Shown piece by piece: positions 1 to 5,434 of a stretch of 5,661 nt of DNA. Each line of letters begins with the position of its first letter. Positions within the stretch are counted from its first letter, which is position 1. The stretch spans positions 1-5,661 of the forward strand of contig JAHWKH010000180.1 of assembly GCA_019347995.1 (NCBI GenBank). Direction: 5' to 3'. A program made the position numbers and the translations under genes. Source of the DNA: Gemmatimonadota bacterium. Its GTDB lineage: Bacteria > Gemmatimonadota > Gemmatimonadetes > Longimicrobiales > UBA6960. The notes under the pieces were generated by a model. The model did not search any database, was not told the origin of the DNA, and worked only from the letters and a program-made list of their open reading frames with translations.

Positions 1-1
1 C

Positions 2-1039
2 CTCCGGCGCACCCGACGGTGGGAACGCCGTGACAGCCTGTGCGCTGCGCTCGAGGACCGGGGTGGCCCCTCGGTCGTCGAGGCTCGCGTGCGTCGCCTG
101 CTCGAGGCGACGCTCCTCGAGTCCATCGGACGGCCCCGCCACCCCGGCGAGCGGGCGATGGCGGCGTGGGAAGGCTGGAACCCCGCCGCCGGATTCTTCC
201 ACTCGGCGACCCGGGACCAGCTCTACACGGGACCGCCGGCGGAGCCCTCCCACGGTGGCCTCGTGAGCGCACGGACGGAGCCGCCGGTGCTCAAGCGGAT
301 GGAGGGCCCGCGCACGCCGCTGCCGGCGTACGAACGGGACGACGAGCTCTCGGCCACCCTGCGGGCGAGGAGAACCTGGCGCCGCTTCGGGAGCGGTCCG
401 ATCCCACACGAGTCCCTCGCGCGGCTCCTCGGGGCGACCTGGGGCGTGCAGGCGTGGGTCGGCGATCCACCCGCTGCCCTCAAGACGTCCCCCTCCGGCG
501 GCGCCAAGCACGCGCACGAGGCGTACGTGGTGGCTCGCGACGTGGAGGGCCTCGGCGCCGGCACCTACCACTACGACCCGGATCGGCACGAGCTCGTGGG
601 GCTGGACGCCCCGGCGGACGTGGATCCCGTTCCCTTCCTGGCCGGGCAGGCCTGGTTCGAGGGCGCGGCGGCGCTGGTCTTCATGACGTGCGTCTTCGAG
701 CGCATCCAGTACAAGTACCGGTTCGCGCGAGCGTACCGGGTGGCGCTCATGGAGGCGGGCCACCTGGCACAGACCTTCCTGCTCGTCGCCACCCAACTGG
801 GCCTGGCGCCGTTCTGCACCGCCGCGCTCGCGGACTCGGCGGTGGAGGCCCACCTGGGCCTGGACGGGGTGCGGGAGACCGTCCTCTACGCGGTGGGTGT
901 CGGCGTCCGGCCCGACGGCGTCGCGTGGGCACCCCGGCCGTCGCCGGAAGAGGCCCCCTGGCCGACGGAGGAGGCGCTTCCCCGGTGGCGCCTGCCCACC
1001 CACGCGGGCGGCAGCGGACCCCATGGCGAGGAGCCGTGA
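2..1039 (+). CDS. SagB-type FMN-dependent dehydrogenase, 5'-partial
   Basis: Nitroreductase-fold flavoprotein of the SagB/McbC/ThcOx group. Known members oxidise azolines to azoles in thiazole/oxazole-modified peptides; others have unknown substrates. The frame is open to the left edge with coding-like third positions, so I treat it as truncated by the window. The GTG at 89 and ATG at 160 are probably internal, because a family-like N-terminal stretch (LLEATLLES, then NPAAGFFHSATRDQLY) begins before or across them. The flavin-domain signature RARRTWRRF is at nt 362-388, SPSGGAKHAHEAYVV at about 488-532, and the C-terminal LGLDGVRETVLYAVGVG at about 857-907. A Lys-Tyr pair (nt 713-718, in QYKYRFARAYR) sits where McbC and BcerB carry a catalytically important Lys-Tyr. 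The stop overlaps the next gene's start by 2 nt. The family call is firm; the peptide-azoline role is inference without the left neighbour. Confidence 0.85.
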   Translation, partial: LRRTRRWERRDSLCAALEDRGGPSVVEARVRRLLEATLLESIGRPRHPGERAMAAWEGWNPAAGFFHSATRDQLYTGPPAEPSHGGLVSARTEPPVLKRMEGPRTPLPAYERDDELSATLRARRTWRRFGSGPIPHESLARLLGATWGVQAWVGDPPAALKTSPSGGAKHAHEAYVVARDVEGLGAGTYHYDPDRHELVGLDAPADVDPVPFLAGQAWFEGAAALVFMTCVFERIQYKYRFARAYRVALMEAGHLAQTFLLVATQLGLAPFCTAALADSAVEAHLGLDGVRETVLYAVGVGVRPDGVAWAPRPSPEEAPWPTEEALPRWRLPTHAGGSGPHGEEP

Positions 1040-2103
1040 AGGTCGTCCTCGACATGCAGGACCGGCGGCCCATCTGGTCCATGCCGCCCTGGGTGCCCGG
1101 CCGCCTGCGGGAGGCGCTCCCTTCCGACGGCGAGCTCCACGTCGTAGACCTTCCCGCCGACGGCTCCGGGGACGGCACCGCCCGCGTGGCCCCCGAGGTC
1201 CTCGACGCGGTCGCCGACGCCGACGCCTATCTGGGCTTCGGGATCCCTGAGGCGGTGCTGGAACGTGGGCGGCGGCTGCGCTGGGTCCATTCGGGGTCGG
1301 CGGGCGTGGGTGGCTCCCTCACCCCCACGTTGTTCCGCCGTTCGGAGGTCGCCTTCACGAACTCGGCGGGCATCCATGCGCCGCCCATTGCCGAAGGCGT
1401 GGTGGGCGCGCTCCTCCACTTCGCCCGGGGCTTCGACCTCGCGGTGCGCGGACAGGCCGAGGGGCGGTGGGTGCAGGAGCGCTTCTACGAGGCCGACGCC
1501 CCCGTGGGCGAGCTGGCCGGCTCCACGGTGGGGATCGTCGGCTATGGCGGGATCGGCCGCGAAGTGGCGCGGCGCGTGGTGCCCGTGGGCGCGCGCGTGC
1601 TGGCCCTCAAGCGGACGCCGCCGGCCTCTCCGACCGCCGACGTGCCTTCGCTGGTGGACGGGGTGGCGTTTCCCGGCGCCGTCGAGCTCCTCCACGGCCA
1701 GGAGGGCTTCCGGCGGCTGCTCCGCGAGAGCGACGCCGTGGTGGTCTGCGTGCCGGAGACGGAGGCCACACGCGGTCTGATGGACGCCGGGGCGCTGGCT
1801 CTCATGAAGCCGTCCGCCGTCCTCGTCAACGTCGCGCGGGGCGGTGTGATCGACGAGGAGGCCCTCGTCGAGGCGCTCCGGGCCGGCCGCCTCCGGGGCG
1901 CGGCGCTGGACGTCTTCACCTCGGAGCCGCTGCCGGAGGACCACCCGCTCTGGTCGCTGCCCCGCGTCCTCCTCACGCCCCACGTGAGCGGGGTGACCCG
2001 CGGCTACTGGACGAGGGAGGTGGAGTTGATCGTGGACAACCTGCGGCGGCTCCGGGAAGGACGGCCGCTGTGCAACCTGGTCGATCGCGAGGAGGGGTAC
2101 TGA
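1036..2103 (+). CDS. D-isomer-specific 2-hydroxyacid dehydrogenase
   Basis: Cytoplasmic NAD(P)-dependent dehydrogenase that interconverts 2-keto acids and D-2-hydroxy acids; 355 residues, within the usual family range. The split substrate-binding domain is residues 1-120 and roughly 320-355. The nucleotide-binding domain carries the Rossmann motif GYGGIG at 169-174, VPETEAT at 239-245 and NVARGGVID at 265-273. The expected catalytic triad is present: Arg268, Glu297 (in TSEPLPEDHPLW) and His316 (in LLTPHVSG). After the second Rossmann strand the residues are ALKRTP (190-195) rather than an acidic residue, which suggests NADP(H) over NAD(H); this is inference. The GTG start gives a natural KVVLDMQDRRP beginning, overlaps the upstream TGA and has AGGAG at 1029-1033, with only 2 nt spacing. 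ATG 1054 is a weaker alternative. Coupling to the SagB-type gene suggests a shared pathway. The substrate (glyoxylate, hydroxypyruvate or other) cannot be told. Confidence 0.92.
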   Translation: MKVVLDMQDRRPIWSMPPWVPGRLREALPSDGELHVVDLPADGSGDGTARVAPEVLDAVADADAYLGFGIPEAVLERGRRLRWVHSGSAGVGGSLTPTLFRRSEVAFTNSAGIHAPPIAEGVVGALLHFARGFDLAVRGQAEGRWVQERFYEADAPVGELAGSTVGIVGYGGIGREVARRVVPVGARVLALKRTPPASPTADVPSLVDGVAFPGAVELLHGQEGFRRLLRESDAVVVCVPETEATRGLMDAGALALMKPSAVLVNVARGGVIDEEALVEALRAGRLRGAALDVFTSEPLPEDHPLWSLPRVLLTPHVSGVTRGYWTREVELIVDNLRRLREGRPLCNLVDREEGY

Positions 2104-2555
2104 GCGCATGGCGCCGGGGTCGGCCGTCCGACCCGCTCCGGGCCGGGGAGGAGGTGCTCCGGCGCGCCTATCGGGTCCTGCACGCCGCCGGGGTGGTCGC
2201 GCTCCTCGTGCTGGGGCTGATGGCGTGGCTCGGCGCGACGTCAGGCAACGGCCTCGGCCTCGTGGCGCTTCTCGCGTGGGCGGCCGCGGCGGTCGTAGCT
2301 GTCCGTGGCCGCGCGTCCCGGGTGCTGCCCACACCGGGCCCGGATCCGTCGGGAGATCGGGCCATCGACGTGCGCGTCGAGCCCGTCGTGGTGACGCTCG
2401 GCCCGGGGGAGCTGGAGCGGGCGCGCCGCCTCCGGGCCGCAGGGTCCACGCTGGTGGAGATCGCCGAGGCGCTCCGGCCCGCCCACGCCGCCGATCCGGC
2501 GACGGCCCGCGGCGCGCTCCTGTCCGCGCTGGAGCGGGTGCTGGACGGGTCCTGA
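2100..2555 (+). CDS. Small two-helix membrane protein, unknown function
   Basis: I do not recognise this protein. From a CTG at 2100 it has 151 residues. The N-terminus is basic (SAWRRGRPSDP). Two hydrophobic helices follow at about 29-46 and 52-68, joined by a short ATSGNG turn. The rest is a soluble, probably cytoplasmic tail ending in a helical segment (ELERARRLRAAGSTLVEIAEAL, then ARGALLSALERVLDG). The start is uncertain. The CTG overlaps the upstream stop as CTGA and is preceded by AGGAGGGG (2090-2097). Third positions look coding from 2103 onward but not in 2070-2099. GTG 2154 is the conventional shorter start, with GGGGAG just upstream. GTG 2070, preceded by GGAAGGA, would overlap the dehydrogenase by 34 nt. 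An ATG at 2108 opens a different, arginine-rich frame that looks non-coding. The helix pair supports this frame. It probably belongs to the upstream operon. Confidence 0.68.
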   Translation: MSAWRRGRPSDPLRAGEEVLRRAYRVLHAAGVVALLVLGLMAWLGATSGNGLGLVALLAWAAAAVVAVRGRASRVLPTPGPDPSGDRAIDVRVEPVVVTLGPGELERARRLRAAGSTLVEIAEALRPAHAADPATARGALLSALERVLDGS

Positions 2556-2559
2556 GCCT

Positions 2560-3321
2560 TCACTCCCCGGCCTTGAGCTCGTCCCACAGCCGGTCGAGGG
2601 CCTCCAGCCCCGCGTCCTCCATGCGTATGCCCCGCTCCCGCGCCAGGGCTTCGAGCCGCTCGAACCGCCGGTGGAACTTGCGGTTGGCCCGGTCCAGCAG
2701 GGTGGTGGCGTGGCCGCCCCCCAGACGGGTGAGGTTCACGACGGCGAACAGGAGGTCGCCGAGCTCCTCCTCCACCGCGTCCGCCGAGCCGCCGTCCAGC
2801 GCCTCGCGGACCTCCTCCAGCTCCTCGGCCACCTTGTCCCAGGCGCCCCTGGCGTCGTCCCAGTCGAAGCCCACGCCGCTCACCCGCTCCTGAATCCGGT
2901 GCGCCTTGGTCAGCGGATCCAGCCCGCGCGCGAGCCCGGAGAGGACGCCGTCCTCGTCCCGCCGCTCGCGGGCCTTGAGCGTCTCCCAGGCCTCCTTCTC
3001 ACCCAGCCCGAAGAGGTGGGGGTGGCGCCGGCGCATCTTCGCCTCGAGCCGCTCGGCCACGGACACGGCCGAGAACGCTCCCCGCTCCTCGCCCAGCACC
3101 ACCTGGAAGGCGAGGTTCAGAAGGAGGTCCCCCAGCTCCCCCTCCAGGGCGCCGTCCTCCCCGCCCCGGATGGCGTCCACCACCTCGTGCGACTCCTCCA
3201 GGAGGTGGGGAACCAGGCTCTCCGGGGTCTGCGCCCGGTCCCAGGGGCAGTGGACGCGCAGGAAGCGGACGAGGGCCAGCGCCCGATCCAACGCGCCTGC
3301 GGTGTCTTGCTCCTCGGTCAT
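2560..3321 (-). CDS. mazG: Nucleoside triphosphate pyrophosphohydrolase MazG
   Basis: Cytoplasmic Mg-dependent enzyme that hydrolyses (d)NTPs to (d)NMP and pyrophosphate. It is implicated in clearing aberrant nucleotides and, in E. coli, in lowering ppGpp. The product is 253 residues, close to the E. coli length, with both tandem MazG domains. Domain 1 has HCPWDRAQTPESL (24-36), metal ligands in EESHE (42-46) and ELGD (62-65), and KMRRRHPHLFG (95-105). Domain 2 has KAHRIQERVSGVGFDW (139-154), EELEE (166-170), EELGDLLFAVVNLTR (185-199) and ANRKFHRRF (212-220). Neither domain has lost its acidic residues. The ATG at 3319-3321 gives the family N-terminus with GGGG four nt upstream. The frame stays open further upstream to 3483, but that extension is Pro/Gly/Arg-rich and lies in the divergent spacer, so I exclude it. 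The gene is transcribed away from alr and ends 4 nt from the convergent membrane-protein stop. Confidence 0.95.
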   Translation of the reverse strand: MTEEQDTAGALDRALALVRFLRVHCPWDRAQTPESLVPHLLEESHEVVDAIRGGEDGALEGELGDLLLNLAFQVVLGEERGAFSAVSVAERLEAKMRRRHPHLFGLGEKEAWETLKARERRDEDGVLSGLARGLDPLTKAHRIQERVSGVGFDWDDARGAWDKVAEELEEVREALDGGSADAVEEELGDLLFAVVNLTRLGGGHATTLLDRANRKFHRRFERLEALARERGIRMEDAGLEALDRLWDELKAGE

Positions 3322-3482
3322 TTTTCCCCATCTTTCGCGGGCTCGGGGGCCACGGCGCGCTCCCTGCGGGAGCCCCGCGGCCGGACCGGCAGGTACACTC
3401 CCGCCCGGGCGCGGGTCCGGCCCCGGCGCCTTCTCCCGATCCCGGCCCACGCGGCTCGCCCCACGACCCGGACAGCCTCCCA
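3322..3482. promoter_or_regulatory. Divergent mazG/alr intergenic region
   Basis: This 161-nt spacer separates the two divergent starts and should hold promoters for both directions. I see no convincing -35/-10 pair. The nearest to a plus-strand -10 is TACACT at 3394-3399, with no recognisable -35 upstream. A perfect 6-bp inverted repeat with a 3-nt spacer, GCTCCC-TGC-GGGAGC, lies at 3359-3373. It could be an operator or a small hairpin, but such repeats are common by chance in DNA this G+C-rich. The racemase start lacks a visible purine-rich ribosome site; the sequence just upstream is pyrimidine-rich. Confidence 0.4.
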
Positions 3483-4613
3483 ATGAGCGACCGCCGCACC
3501 CGGGCGTGGATCGAGGTGGACGCCGCCGCGCTGCGGCGCAACCTGGGACGGGTGCGGGATGCGGTGGGCGAAGGCGTCGGCGTGATCCCCATGGTCAAGG
3601 CCGACGCCTACGGCCTCGGGATCGATCGGATGGTGGGGCTCATGGAGCCGGAGTCTCCACGGGCGTACGGCGTGGCCACCGTGGAGGAGGGACGGCGCCT
3701 GCGCGAGCTCGGGGTGGAGCGAGAGGTGCTGGTGGTGGCACCGGTGCCCCCGGGATCGTACCAGGACGCGGTGGAGTCGGGGCTCACGCTGTGCATCTCC
3801 CATCTGGAGGGCCTGCGTCGGCTCGAGGAGGCCGTGCGGCGCACCAGCATCGCGGCCGATTTCCACGTCGAGGTGGACACGGGGATGGGTCGGGCGGGCT
3901 TCGACTGGCGCGACGCCGCCACGTGGGGCCCCGTGGTGGGGGCGGCCCACGGCGATCGGATTCGCTGGACCGGATGCTTCACCCACCTCTACTCCGCGGA
4001 CGGGGCCGACCCGGCGCCCACCAGGCTGCAGGAGCGGCGGCTGCGGGACACGCTGCGCGCCGTGCCCGCGCCGACGGAGGACTTTCTCGTCCACGTGCTC
4101 AACAGCGCGGGCGCGCTCAGGGTGCCCGAGCTGGGAGCCGGGGCGGTCCGCCCGGGGATCTTCCTGTACGGAGGCGTGGCCGGAGAGGGACTCCCGGCGC
4201 CCGATCCCGTGGTGACGCTGCGGGCGCGGGTGGTGCACGTGCGCGAGGCGCCGCCCGGTAGCACCGTGGGCTACGGAGCCACGCACGCCGCCCGGGGATG
4301 GGAGCGCTGGGCCACCCTGGGGATCGGCTACGGCGACGGGTTGCCACGCGCTCTGGGCAACCGCGGCCACGCCCTCCTGAAGGGCCGCCGCTGTCCCATG
4401 GTGGGGCGCGTGTCGATGGACGTGACGGTGGTAAACCTTTCGAACGTTGGCGGTGTAGAGCTTGGCGATGTCGCCACCCTCGTGGGCGAGGACGGCGGCG
4501 ATCGCATCACACTGGAGGAGGTGGCGGGGCTGGCCGGCACGATCAACTACGAGATCCTCACCGGTCTCTCCCGCAGGCTTCCGCGCGTCTGGATGGACGA
4601 TGGCGCGGCGTGA
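3483..4613 (+). CDS. alr: Alanine racemase
   Basis: PLP-dependent cytoplasmic enzyme interconverting L- and D-alanine to supply D-Ala for peptidoglycan. The 376-residue length is typical. The N-terminal TIM barrel starts at [15 protein letters not shown] and contains the PLP lysine Lys39 in VKADAYGLG (38-46), where many relatives have YGHG. Other conserved elements are [11 protein letters not shown] with Arg137, the HVLNSAGAL segment (204-212) and VRPGIFLYG (222-230) with Arg223. The C-terminal beta domain carries the second catalytic base, Tyr264, in VGYGATHAA, then [11 protein letters not shown] (279-289), GRVSMDV (308-314) and [19 protein letters not shown] (352-370). The ATG start gives the family N-terminus although no Shine-Dalgarno site is evident. 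The gene overlaps cytidine deaminase by 14 nt, so the two are probably co-transcribed. Codons 317-330 have unusually many A/T third positions for this gene. Confidence 0.95.
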   Translation: MSDRRTRAWIEVDAAALRRNLGRVRDAVGEGVGVIPMVKADAYGLGIDRMVGLMEPESPRAYGVATVEEGRRLRELGVEREVLVVAPVPPGSYQDAVESGLTLCISHLEGLRRLEEAVRRTSIAADFHVEVDTGMGRAGFDWRDAATWGPVVGAAHGDRIRWTGCFTHLYSADGADPAPTRLQERRLRDTLRAVPAPTEDFLVHVLNSAGALRVPELGAGAVRPGIFLYGGVAGEGLPAPDPVVTLRARVVHVREAPPGSTVGYGATHAARGWERWATLGIGYGDGLPRALGNRGHALLKGRRCPMVGRVSMDVTVVNLSNVGGVELGDVATLVGEDGGDRITLEEVAGLAGTINYEILTGLSRRLPRVWMDDGAA

Positions 4614-5007
4614 CGGCCTTCTCGCCCGGGCCCGCGAGGTCCGTGAGCGTGCGCACGCTCCCTACTCCGATTTCCGCGTGGGCGCGGCCCTCGAGGCCGA
4701 GGACGGCTCGGTGCACACGGGCTGCAACGTGGAGAACGCTTCCTACGGTCTCACCGTCTGTGCCGAGCGCGGAGCGGTCTCGGCGGCCGTGGCCGCGGGG
4801 CACACGCGCTTCAAGGCGCTGGCCCTGAGCACGAGTGGGGAGCGGCCCGTGCCTCCGTGCGGCGCGTGTCGGCAGGTCCTGGCGGAGTTCGCACCCGATC
4901 TGCCCATCGCGTCGGAGGCCGGCGGAGAGGTGGTGGAGTGGACCCTCGGTGAGCTATTCCCCCGGCCGTTCCGCGGCCGGCCCCGGTCCGGGAGCGGCGG
5001 CACATGA
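4600..5007 (+). CDS. cdd: Cytidine deaminase, homotetrameric type
   Basis: Zinc-dependent deaminase converting (deoxy)cytidine to (deoxy)uridine in pyrimidine salvage; 135 residues, the size of the tetrameric class rather than the longer dimeric E. coli type. The substrate-binding stretch is [11 protein letters not shown] at 42-52. The catalytic CAE is at 54-56, with Cys54 a zinc ligand and Glu56 the proton shuttle. PCGACRQVL is at 86-94, with Cys87 and Cys90 the other zinc ligands. [12 protein letters not shown] (20-31) is the usual N-terminal motif. The ATG at 4600 lies inside the end of alr and is preceded by GGATGGA, which supports translational coupling; the frame is open further upstream only as a shadow of alr. 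The C-terminus ends in a Gly/Arg/Ser-rich tail ([10 protein letters not shown]) that looks poorly conserved. The stop overlaps the next ATG as ATGA. Confidence 0.95.
   Translation: MARRDGLLARAREVRERAHAPYSDFRVGAALEAEDGSVHTGCNVENASYGLTVCAERGAVSAAVAAGHTRFKALALSTSGERPVPPCGACRQVLAEFAPDLPIASEAGGEVVEWTLGELFPRPFRGRPRSGSGGT
4962..4980 (+). other. Hairpin near the end of cdd
   Basis: A perfect 7-bp stem (CCGGCCG / CGGCCGG) with the 5-nt loop TTCCG lies within the last codons of cytidine deaminase. No U-tract follows, so it does not look like an intrinsic terminator. It may be a chance result of G+C-rich codons, or it could affect read-through into the downstream genes. Confidence 0.3.
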
Positions 5008-5045
5008 CCGTCGTCCCGTTCGACGAAGAGAGGCTTCGAATTTGA
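5004..5045 (+). CDS. Possible 13-codon coupling minigene
   Basis: A very short open frame encodes [13 protein letters not shown]. Its ATG overlaps the cdd stop (ATGA, 5004-5007) and is preceded by GGGAG at 4990-4994 with 9 nt spacing. Its TGA overlaps the TTG start of the following lipoprotein gene (TTGA, 5042-5045). The ribosome site of that gene (AAGAGAGG, 5026-5033) lies inside this frame. Possible readings are a leader peptide, a device coupling translation of the lipoprotein to cdd, the broken start of a lost gene, or chance. The peptide itself matches nothing I know. Confidence 0.3.
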   Translation: MTVVPFDEERLRI

Positions 5046-5434
5046 GAAGACGGCTCTGGCCCGGTGCGGCGCTGCTCGCCGCGGCGGCCCTGGTGGCGTG
5101 CGACGACGAGGACGACGACAACGGCGTCGGTCCGGACGACGACGGCGCGGCTTCGGTGCGGGCGACGGACAGCCCGGACGGCTCGCCGGCGGAGATGAAG
5201 ACCGTGGGCGAGCCGCCCATCAGATCAGGGTGGAGAGATACCAGATGGCGAGAAGTACGAGAGCGAGCCCGACGAGAAGCCGGCCGAGGCGCGGCGGACG
5301 CGTCGGTCCGATCGTGTCTCGCTTACGCTCGCGCCGTATACGTAGCAGCGACATGGCGCTCGATTCGTTCCACGATCTCGAGGGCGACGGCGAGAGCCCG
5401 CCGGCCGTCCTCGCCCGAAACCTTCACCGGTTGA
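5042..5434 (+). CDS. Putative lipoprotein, probably a truncated gene
   Basis: The N-terminus is a clear type II signal peptide: MRRR, a hydrophobic Ala/Leu-rich core at residues 5-16, and lipobox LVAC with the lipidated Cys at 20. A run of Asp and Glu follows (DDEDDDNGVGPDDDG). The TTG start has AAGAGAGG 8 nt upstream. The acidic position after the Cys resembles the E. coli inner-membrane retention signal, but that rule may not hold here. Residues 37-50 (ASVRATDSPDGSPA) vaguely resemble the beginning of DUF4397-type lipoproteins (VRVVHASPDAP); this is a guess from memory. After about residue 60 (nt 5220) the codons shift to AGA, CGA, GAA and GTA, and the frame runs antisense through two minus-strand reading frames before stopping. 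The first 60 codons look real; the remaining 70 look like unconstrained read-through. It is probably a 3'-truncated remnant. Confidence 0.5.
   Translation: MRRRLWPGAALLAAAALVACDDEDDDNGVGPDDDGAASVRATDSPDGSPAEMKTVGEPPIRSGWRDTRWREVRERARREAGRGAADASVRSCLAYARAVYVAATWRSIRSTISRATARARRPSSPETFTG
5099..5154 (+). repeat. Acidic GAC/GAG codon repeat
   Basis: A low-complexity tract directly after the lipobox cysteine codon is made largely of GAC and GAG triplets: six acidic codons, then NGVGP, then three more GAC codons. It encodes the Asp-rich linker of the putative lipoprotein and is prone to triplet slippage. Similar flexible acidic linkers follow the lipidated Cys in many lipoproteins. Confidence 0.5.
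5220..5354 (-). CDS. 44-residue single-pass membrane protein
   Basis: The start is the ATG at 5352-5354 and the stop is TGA at 5220-5222. The product begins MSLLRIRRERKRD, strongly basic, followed by GPTRPPRLGR and then a hydrophobic helix at about residues 26-43 (LLVGLALVLLAIWYLSTL), one residue from the end. The positive-inside rule predicts a cytoplasmic N-terminus. Third codon positions over most of the frame are mostly G or C, as in the neighbouring genes. It overlaps the end of the upstream oxidoreductase gene by 32 nt in another frame, which fits an operon. The ribosome site is weak (a GAG 4 nt before the ATG). Against it, the region is short and the opposite strand is also open. I do not recognise a family, and the protein could easily be missed by a length cutoff. 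Confidence 0.55.
   Translation of the reverse strand: MSLLRIRRERKRDTIGPTRPPRLGRLLVGLALVLLAIWYLSTLI

Noticed and set aside
40..1035. Upstream extension of the hydroxyacid dehydrogenase frame
   Set aside because: The frame is open far upstream but overlaps the SagB-type gene and reads as Arg/Gly/Pro-rich sequence. The family N-terminus begins at the GTG at 1036.
886..2334. Long minus-strand open frame antisense to the dehydrogenase
   Set aside because: It is rich in Arg, Pro, Gly and His, has no family motifs, and lies opposite a gene with a complete set of catalytic residues. Long antisense open frames are expected at this base composition.
2108..2893. Plus-strand frame starting at ATG 2108
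   Set aside because: It is an arginine/glycine-rich, then serine-rich product with no domain and runs antisense into mazG. The overlapping frame gives membrane helices and better codon use.
3322..3483. N-terminal extension of MazG through the divergent spacer
   Set aside because: The 54 extra residues are Pro/Gly/Arg-rich and unlike MazG. The ATG at 3321 gives the correct family N-terminus.
2906..4261. Plus-strand frame antisense to mazG and overlapping alr
   Set aside because: Its composition is typical of a shadow frame, and both overlapping genes have intact family motifs.
4962..4992. Intrinsic terminator after cdd
   Set aside because: There is a stable stem but no run of T after it, and it lies within the coding sequence.
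5199..5345. Frameshifted continuation of the lipoprotein (acidic plus-strand frame reading EIPDGEKYESEPDEKPAEA)
   Set aside because: It would need a frameshift from the lipoprotein frame. Its third codon positions are less G/C-biased than the minus-strand membrane frame, and its Glu-rich look is what antisense to CTC/CTT leucine codons produces.
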